Shown here piece by piece: positions 6,434 through 10,598 of a stretch of 10,598 bases of DNA (positions are counted from its first letter, which is position 1; every line of letters begins with the position of its first letter). The DNA is taken from the NCBI GenBank assembly GCA_937942405.1, contig CALDEN010000146.1, positions 1 to 10,598 of the forward strand. The letters run 5' to 3'. The notes under the pieces are model-generated. The model made no database searches. It had not been told where the DNA came from and was given only the letters and a program-made list of their open reading frames with translations. The translations under genes and the position numbers were made by a program. Source of the stretch: an uncultured Saprospiraceae bacterium (GTDB taxonomy: Bacteria; Bacteroidota; Bacteroidia; Chitinophagales; Saprospiraceae).

Positions 6434-8326
6434 CTATCGCTGAACGATAAATTTCTTAATTGTATTTGTGCCTTCTCGATCGCTTATCTTTATAAAGTAT
6501 ATTCCGTTACTCAGCTGACTTACATCTAGTTTACTTTGTCTAGTATCTAATTCTACCTCTCTTAACTGTCGTCCATCGATGCCTAATATCTGAGCATTTA
6601 CCATGATCTCATCTTGCTTTTCTAATTCGACAATGAGTGTATTAGCTACGGGATTAGGAGATATTCTAAAGTCATAAAGTTCTATATCATCAGTACTAGA
6701 TATCCCATCATCTACGATATGTGTTGTCGTATTTGTACGTATAGGATCATTAAAGTCAAAGAAGATATCTGCCTCGTTAGTAATGACATCATCATTTACA
6801 AGTCCATCTACCATACTCATCGTAAAACTCACAAAACCATTAGACCCGATCAGATTTACATTACTATCAGGAAGCATGATATTATCAAAGAAAAACCGCA
6901 ACTCTCTGTCTTCATTTATCTCTGCATAACAATCGTGGCTACTACTGATTTTTCTAAATGTACTTAGATTCATGTTTTCAGATATCTCATCTAGTATTAC
7001 GATATTGAATGCAGTATCTGTTCCTGAATTCTGAAATCTTATCATGTATCGGATCGTTGCATCTGGTAATATTCTGTATTCATCAGATCCACTCAATGGA
7101 AAGGCTCTCTTATCATTAGGGTCATATGCTCCTACGATCTCCGAACACTGTCTATCCGAATGAAAATCTCCCGTATCACAATCCTCAGTAGGGTAGATAA
7201 AACTCTGGATACATTGCAACGTACCTAGGTCGACATCACAATCTGGTACGACAACGAGTACTATTTTTCCACATTCCCATGGATTGAGAGTTCCGATATC
7301 GAAGGTGAGTGTTTGTCCATTTTGACCGAGCAATGGGTAATTTGCACTGATATATTCCAGATGCTCATCCAGGATTACATCTAATAAAGTAGACGTCGAA
7401 GCCTCAGTTCCTTCATTACAGAATTCGATGTAGATATTAGATTCAAAACATCTACGTAACCATGGACATCCTACTGTTGTAGATAACAGTGTACATTCTA
7501 TTTCTGGTTCTATACCCAGATTTACCTCTTCTATATCTCCCACATTTGGAAAAATAACGGTCTGGGGACTATTACATGTATTCCACAGAGAATTAGGAGC
7601 GATAGCCGATACATCAAATGTCCCAGTAGGAACGATTGTATTACTTATCCCAGCATCATTTGTATATCTAGTTATGGTTCCATTAGCACCAGAAACTTCT
7701 ACAGCGATATCGGGCATATAACTTTCCACAGATGCATCATAGATACAGTCTGCATTATCGTCTTGGAAAACAGTGGTTACGATTCCATTGGTATTATCTA
7801 GTAAGAGTGTTCCACATTTTTCAAACATTTTAAGTGCGATATCATCTGAGGTCTCATAAGCACCCCAGCCCATATCCTGCTCGACTGCATCACTATACAT
7901 AGAACCATCTGGACAGATTACTCTGATAGAAGGATAAAAAGCCACTTCATAATCATCTACAAATGAACCAGGAGCATTAATGATCGGATAGTCATTACCC
8001 GTGACGATGTCGAAGTACTGTCCACCTCCATACAAATCCATATCCTCTGTAAATGGATCCGCCTCAATAAATAGTAGTACAGCATCATTTCCTACATATG
8101 TTGCATGGAAATCATTCATTACCCCAGTTCCGATCCATGTAGTATCCCATATATTCCATGCCGCTCCGATACTTATAAAAACCGTTTTTCCTTGATCTAG
8201 ATAATCAGCATATAAGCTATGTGTGTTTCCATTAAGATCATCCATCGTAAAATCCGGAGCTTGAGACTGAGTATAGCCCGTAAATGATAAGATAAATGCA
8301 AAAAGTAAGAGTAGATAATTTTTCAT
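6434..8326 (-). CDS. Secreted T9SS protein with cysteine-less thioredoxin-like domain, SdrD-B-like and DUF7619-like domains
   Basis: The 630-residue product (ATG at 8326) is exported by the Sec system and then by type IX secretion. Residues 1-21 are a signal peptide (MKNYLLLLFAFILSFTGYTQ). Residues 22-175 resemble a TlpA/redoxin fold (APDFTMDDLNG at the start, cis-proline region YPS at 131-133), but the place of the WCxxC motif is AAWNIWD (55-61): both cysteines are replaced by N58 and D61. Residues about 181-270 look like an SdrD B-like collagen-binding/prealbumin fold (FQDDNADCIYD). About 400-540 carries the DPNDKRAFP..., RFQNSGTDTAFNI and FFDFNDPIRTN block typical of the DUF7619 repeat domain. 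The last ~78 residues are a T9SS type A sorting domain (ISPNPVANTL, NGIYFIKI, KKFIVQR). A frame open to 8596 would overlap paaE and its promoter and lack a signal peptide, so this start is preferred. Role unknown; likely surface-anchored or secreted. Confidence 0.85.
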   Translation of the reverse strand: MKNYLLLLFAFILSFTGYTQSQAPDFTMDDLNGNTHSLYADYLDQGKTVFISIGAAWNIWDTTWIGTGVMNDFHATYVGNDAVLLFIEADPFTEDMDLYGGGQYFDIVTGNDYPIINAPGSFVDDYEVAFYPSIRVICPDGSMYSDAVEQDMGWGAYETSDDIALKMFEKCGTLLLDNTNGIVTTVFQDDNADCIYDASVESYMPDIAVEVSGANGTITRYTNDAGISNTIVPTGTFDVSAIAPNSLWNTCNSPQTVIFPNVGDIEEVNLGIEPEIECTLLSTTVGCPWLRRCFESNIYIEFCNEGTEASTSTLLDVILDEHLEYISANYPLLGQNGQTLTFDIGTLNPWECGKIVLVVVPDCDVDLGTLQCIQSFIYPTEDCDTGDFHSDRQCSEIVGAYDPNDKRAFPLSGSDEYRILPDATIRYMIRFQNSGTDTAFNIVILDEISENMNLSTFRKISSSHDCYAEINEDRELRFFFDNIMLPDSNVNLIGSNGFVSFTMSMVDGLVNDDVITNEADIFFDFNDPIRTNTTTHIVDDGISSTDDIELYDFRISPNPVANTLIVELEKQDEIMVNAQILGIDGRQLREVELDTRQSKLDVSQLSNGIYFIKISDREGTNTIKKFIVQR

Positions 8327-8398
8327 AGTGTGATAGATATTGTAATAGTGATTGAATGGCGTTTCTAAATTAACCAAAAACGGCTTCTTAAGAGCTTC

Positions 8399-8410
8399 TA
8401 TACTAGTATA
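8399..8410. promoter_or_regulatory. Perfect 12-bp palindrome upstream of the T9SS gene
   Basis: TATACTAGTATA lies 73 bases before the T9SS start codon in the divergent region shared with paaE. On the minus strand, GAAGC occurs on both sides of it. It may be a binding site for a regulator or a chance A/T-rich palindrome; nothing else in the window repeats it. Confidence 0.3.
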
Positions 8411-8473
8411 ATGCTTCGAAAGGTCAAAACGCTGCACATATCTCCTAGTGTTAACATATAACATTTTACAACA

Positions 8474-8505
8474 TTTGTAAATCAAACTAATAAGCATTAG
8501 TTTTG
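8474..8505 (+). promoter_or_regulatory. Bacteroidetes-type promoter for paaE
   Basis: TTTG at 8474-8477 and TAgtTTTG at 8498-8505 are separated by 20 bases, fitting the Bacteroidetes housekeeping consensus (-33 TTTG, -7 TAnnTTTG). Transcription would begin near 8511-8514, giving a leader of only about 12-15 bases before the GTG at 8526. The -7 element sits inside the right arm of the upstream palindrome, so repressor binding would block polymerase. Confidence 0.75.
8484..8503. promoter_or_regulatory. Operator 1 candidate, TetR-type palindrome
   Basis: AAACTAAT-AAGC-ATTAGTTT: 8-bp perfect arms around a 4-bp centre, 20 bp in all. The form and size suit a TetR-family dimer site. It covers the paaE -7 element. 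The cognate regulator is inferred to be the TetR protein encoded at 5806-6372. Confidence 0.7.
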
Positions 8506-8524
8506 CACTAACAATCATTAGTTT
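8505..8524. promoter_or_regulatory. Operator 2 candidate, degenerate copy 21 bp downstream
   Basis: The same layout with ACTAAC-AATC-ATTAGT at its core (five of six core pairs complementary), agreeing with operator 1 at about 15 of 20 positions and starting exactly 21 bp after it (two helical turns). It ends one base before the paaE GTG, covering the predicted transcription start. Confidence 0.55.
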
Positions 8525-8525
8525 C

Positions 8526-9602
8526 GTGACCACACACTTTAATAAACTATTTGTCAAAAAGATAGAAAAGTCCACAGCGGACTGTGCTATCATCACCCTT
8601 GATGTCCCTATGGACCTCAGGAGTACCTTTAAATTTACCCAAGGCCAGTATCTTACGCTTAAAGCGGAGATAAATGGCCAAGAGGTAAGACGCTCCTACT
8701 CTCTCTGCTCTAGTCCGCTAGATGATGAGTGGAAAGTAGGGATCAAGAAAGTAGAGGGCGGACTGTTTTCTACTTTCGCAAATGAAGTCCTAAAGGAGGG
8801 AGATATCCTAGAGGTAATGCCTCCTGAAGGAAAATTCTATGTCGATATAGACAGTGAGCAGCAACGAAATTTTGTTGCCTTTGCAGCAGGTAGTGGGATC
8901 ACTCCGATGGTGTCTATCATCAAAACCCATTTGGCCTCCGAGCCTAAAAGCACCTTCAAGCTGTTTTATATCAATCAAAAAGCCTCTACCGTAATACTCA
9001 AAGAAGAGCTAGAAGCATTGAAGAACCGGTATATGGATCGATTTGAGATCTATTACTTCCTCACTAAACAGCAGCGTAGTGTTCCTTTTCTGAACGGACG
9101 CCTATCTACCGAAAAACTCGATACCATTTTTAAATCCATCTGTGATATAGAGATGATCGACCACTACTTTATCTGCGGTCCAGAGGCGATGATCCATTTA
9201 GTTAAGGATTATTTGGCTGAGGCCAATGTAAAAACAGAACAGATACACTTCGAACTATTCGGAACAGATCAGAAAAAACAAAACAAGAAAAAAGAAGCCC
9301 TCCAATCCAGCTTTAAAGGAAAAGTCTGCGACCTCACCGTCATAGAAGGGGGCAAAAGCATGCAGATAAAAATGGAGCAAGGGTCCGATAATGTACTCGA
9401 CGTCGCTCTTAATAATAGTGCCGATCTTCCATTTGCCTGTAAAGGCGGTGTCTGTGCTACCTGCAAAGCCAAAGTCGTCGAAGGCTCTGTAGATATGCTA
9501 CTCAGCTATGGCCTTGAACCAGATGAGATCGAGGATGGTTATATACTTACCTGTCAGTCTATTCCGACCTCGGATAAGCTGATCGTAGATTTTGATATTT
9601 AA
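8526..9602 (+). CDS. paaE: Phenylacetyl-CoA 1,2-epoxidase subunit PaaE (reductase)
   Basis: This 358-residue iron-sulfur flavoprotein passes electrons from NAD(P)H to the di-iron oxygenase PaaA in the first aerobic step of phenylacetyl-CoA degradation. Domains in order: FAD-binding ferredoxin-reductase barrel (about 6-110) with the flavin motif RSYS (56-59); NAD(P)-binding domain (about 115-240) with AAGSGITPM (120-128) and CGPEAM (217-222); a linker rich in Lys/Gln (248-258); then a plant-type 2Fe-2S ferredoxin (about 265-358) with C305, C310, C313 and C343. The length and domain order match the family. The start is GTG at 8526, not ATG: MTTHFNKLFVKKI aligns to the usual N-terminus and no in-frame ATG lies upstream in the intergenic region. 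It is the first gene of the operon in the window, 18 bases ahead of paaA. Confidence 0.95.
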   Translation: MTTHFNKLFVKKIEKSTADCAIITLDVPMDLRSTFKFTQGQYLTLKAEINGQEVRRSYSLCSSPLDDEWKVGIKKVEGGLFSTFANEVLKEGDILEVMPPEGKFYVDIDSEQQRNFVAFAAGSGITPMVSIIKTHLASEPKSTFKLFYINQKASTVILKEELEALKNRYMDRFEIYYFLTKQQRSVPFLNGRLSTEKLDTIFKSICDIEMIDHYFICGPEAMIHLVKDYLAEANVKTEQIHFELFGTDQKKQNKKKEALQSSFKGKVCDLTVIEGGKSMQIKMEQGSDNVLDVALNNSADLPFACKGGVCATCKAKVVEGSVDMLLSYGLEPDEIEDGYILTCQSIPTSDKLIVDFDI

Positions 9603-9620
9603 AAACTAAATACAGTTCTT

Positions 9621-10577
9621 ATGTCACCAGAGATAAACTTAAACGAAAAATTTCAGGCCCGCATCGATGCTGGAGAAAAAATCGAACCTAAAGATTGGAT
9701 GCCAGAGAAATATCGGAAAACACATATCCGTCAGATCTCTCAGCATGCACACTCTGAGATCGTAGGCATGTTACCAGAAGGAAACTGGATCACTAGAGCC
9801 CCTACCCTCAAAAGGAAAGTAGGCTTACTAGCCAAAGTACAAGACGAGGCAGGGCATGGACTATACCTATACTCAGCAGCAGAAACCTTAGGCATATCGA
9901 GAGATGAACTATTCGATCAGTTACACACCGGTAGAGCTAAGTATTCCTCAATATTTAACTATCCTACCCTATCATGGGCAGACATTGGAGCGATTGGATG
10001 GCTCGTAGATGGTGCAGCGATCATCAACCAAGTGATGCTGACTCGTACCTCATATGGACCGTACGCAAGAGCGATGGTGAGAATATGTAAAGAAGAAAGT
10101 TTCCACCAGCGTCAAGGTTATGAAATCATACTCGGCTTAGCAAATGGCACTACCGAACAAAAAGAAATGGCACAAGATGCCCTCAACAGATTCTGGTGGC
10201 CGTCATTGATGATGTTCGGCCCGAGAGATGAAGACTCTCCCAATACAGAGCAATCCGTTAAATGGAAAATCAAACGAAAAACCAACGACGAACTCCGTCA
10301 GCAGTTTATAGATATCACCGTACCACAAGCTGAGTTTGCAGGATTGACGATTCCAGATCCAGATCTTAAATGGAATGAAGAACGAGGGCACTATGACTTC
10401 GGACCTATAGACTGGGACGAATTCTGGAAAGTAGTCAAAGGAAACGGCCCATGTAACAAAGAACGTCTCGCAGCAAGAGTCGATGCATGGAACGAAGGTG
10501 CATGGGTGAGAGATGCAGCTATGGGGTATGCGGAGAAACGGAGGAATGATGAGACGGGGTTTTCTAAAACGGCATAG
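9621..10577 (+). CDS. paaA: Phenylacetyl-CoA 1,2-epoxidase catalytic subunit PaaA
   Basis: PaaA, the catalytic di-iron subunit, inserts one oxygen atom of O2 into the aromatic ring of phenylacetyl-CoA to make the ring-1,2-epoxide; it normally works with PaaB, PaaC and PaaE. The 318-residue protein has the carboxylate-bridged di-iron four-helix fold with ligand candidates E46 (HSEIVGM), E76 and H79 (DEAGHG), D130 (VDGAAI), and E159 and H162 (EESFHQ). It is slightly longer than the E. coli protein (about 309) and appears complete, ending in SKTA at a TAG. The ATG lies 18 bases after the paaE stop, without a Shine-Dalgarno. Other paa genes should follow off the right edge. It is likely cotranscribed from the paaE promoter and under the same operator pair (inference). 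Confidence 0.96.
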   Translation: MSPEINLNEKFQARIDAGEKIEPKDWMPEKYRKTHIRQISQHAHSEIVGMLPEGNWITRAPTLKRKVGLLAKVQDEAGHGLYLYSAAETLGISRDELFDQLHTGRAKYSSIFNYPTLSWADIGAIGWLVDGAAIINQVMLTRTSYGPYARAMVRICKEESFHQRQGYEIILGLANGTTEQKEMAQDALNRFWWPSLMMFGPRDEDSPNTEQSVKWKIKRKTNDELRQQFIDITVPQAEFAGLTIPDPDLKWNEERGHYDFGPIDWDEFWKVVKGNGPCNKERLAARVDAWNEGAWVRDAAMGYAEKRRNDETGFSKTA

Positions 10578-10595
10578 TGGAATTGAAACGGCATA
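10567..10595 (+). repeat. Short tandem direct repeat at the end of paaA
   Basis: AAACGGCATA occurs at 10567-10576 and again at 10586-10595, a 19-base period. The first copy encodes the last residues (KTA) and the first two bases of the TAG stop; the second lies just past it. This could be a small local duplication or the start of a longer array cut by the window edge. Confidence 0.5.
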
Positions 10596-10598
10596 ATT

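Noticed and set aside
6416..6436. Imperfect A/T-rich inverted repeat over the T9SS stop codon
   Set aside because: It has few G-C pairs and a mismatch; the better terminator is at 6371-6402.
8327..8596. A 90-codon N-terminal extension of the T9SS protein on the minus strand
   Set aside because: It overlaps the start of paaE and its promoter and operators, and hides the clear signal peptide beginning at the ATG at 8326.
9269..9472. A minus-strand frame across the paaE ferredoxin domain
   Set aside because: It is a shadow of the paaE coding frame, whose cysteine motif is intact.
10391..10594. A minus-strand frame overlapping the end of paaA
   Set aside because: It is antisense to conserved paaA sequence and shows no start signal or family features.

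Overview
The window is a piece of a Bacteroidetes (Bacteroidota) genome, probably from the Saprospiria or a related marine lineage. The phylum call rests on a type IX secretion (T9SS) type A C-terminal sorting domain, a Bacteroidetes-style promoter (TTTG, 20 bases, TAnnTTTG), AT-rich leaders mostly without Shine-Dalgarno sequences, a PorT-like outer-membrane barrel and a paaE-paaA gene order. The genus is not determined. Eight genes are visible, and two of them (the first and the T9SS gene) need coordinates that a simple longest-ORF call gets wrong.

Left part (1-3927), all on the minus strand. In transcription order: a secreted GH73-type N-acetylglucosaminidase with LysM repeats (2815-3927), a 236-residue outer-membrane beta-barrel protein (1969-2679), and a large lipoprotein (1-1886, cut by the window edge). 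The lipoprotein carries a carbohydrate-binding-like beta-sandwich followed by a glycosidase-like TIM barrel with an EF-hand-like calcium loop. All three are cell-envelope proteins; no shared promoter is proven.

Middle part (4061-6372), plus strand. A DUF937 protein ends at a strong intrinsic terminator. A xylose-isomerase-like TIM-barrel protein then abuts, with no intergenic base, a TetR-family regulator whose C-terminal half resembles regulators of phenylacetate/fatty-acyl-CoA catabolism.

Right part (6434-10598). A minus-strand secreted T9SS protein (6434-8326) has a thioredoxin-like domain that lost both catalytic cysteines. Divergent from it are paaE (8526-9602) and paaA (9621-10577), two subunits of the phenylacetyl-CoA 1,2-epoxidase (ring-hydroxylating monooxygenase); paaB, paaC and paaD would be expected just beyond the right edge.

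The most interesting DNA signal is just upstream of paaE: two related palindromes (AAACTAAT-N4-ATTAGTTT and a degenerate copy) exactly 21 bp apart. They overlap the -7 promoter element and run to one base before the GTG start codon. Size, symmetry and position fit a TetR-type operator, and the TetR gene 2 kb away is the obvious candidate repressor (inference). No tRNA, rRNA, CRISPR, insertion sequence or phage gene was seen.
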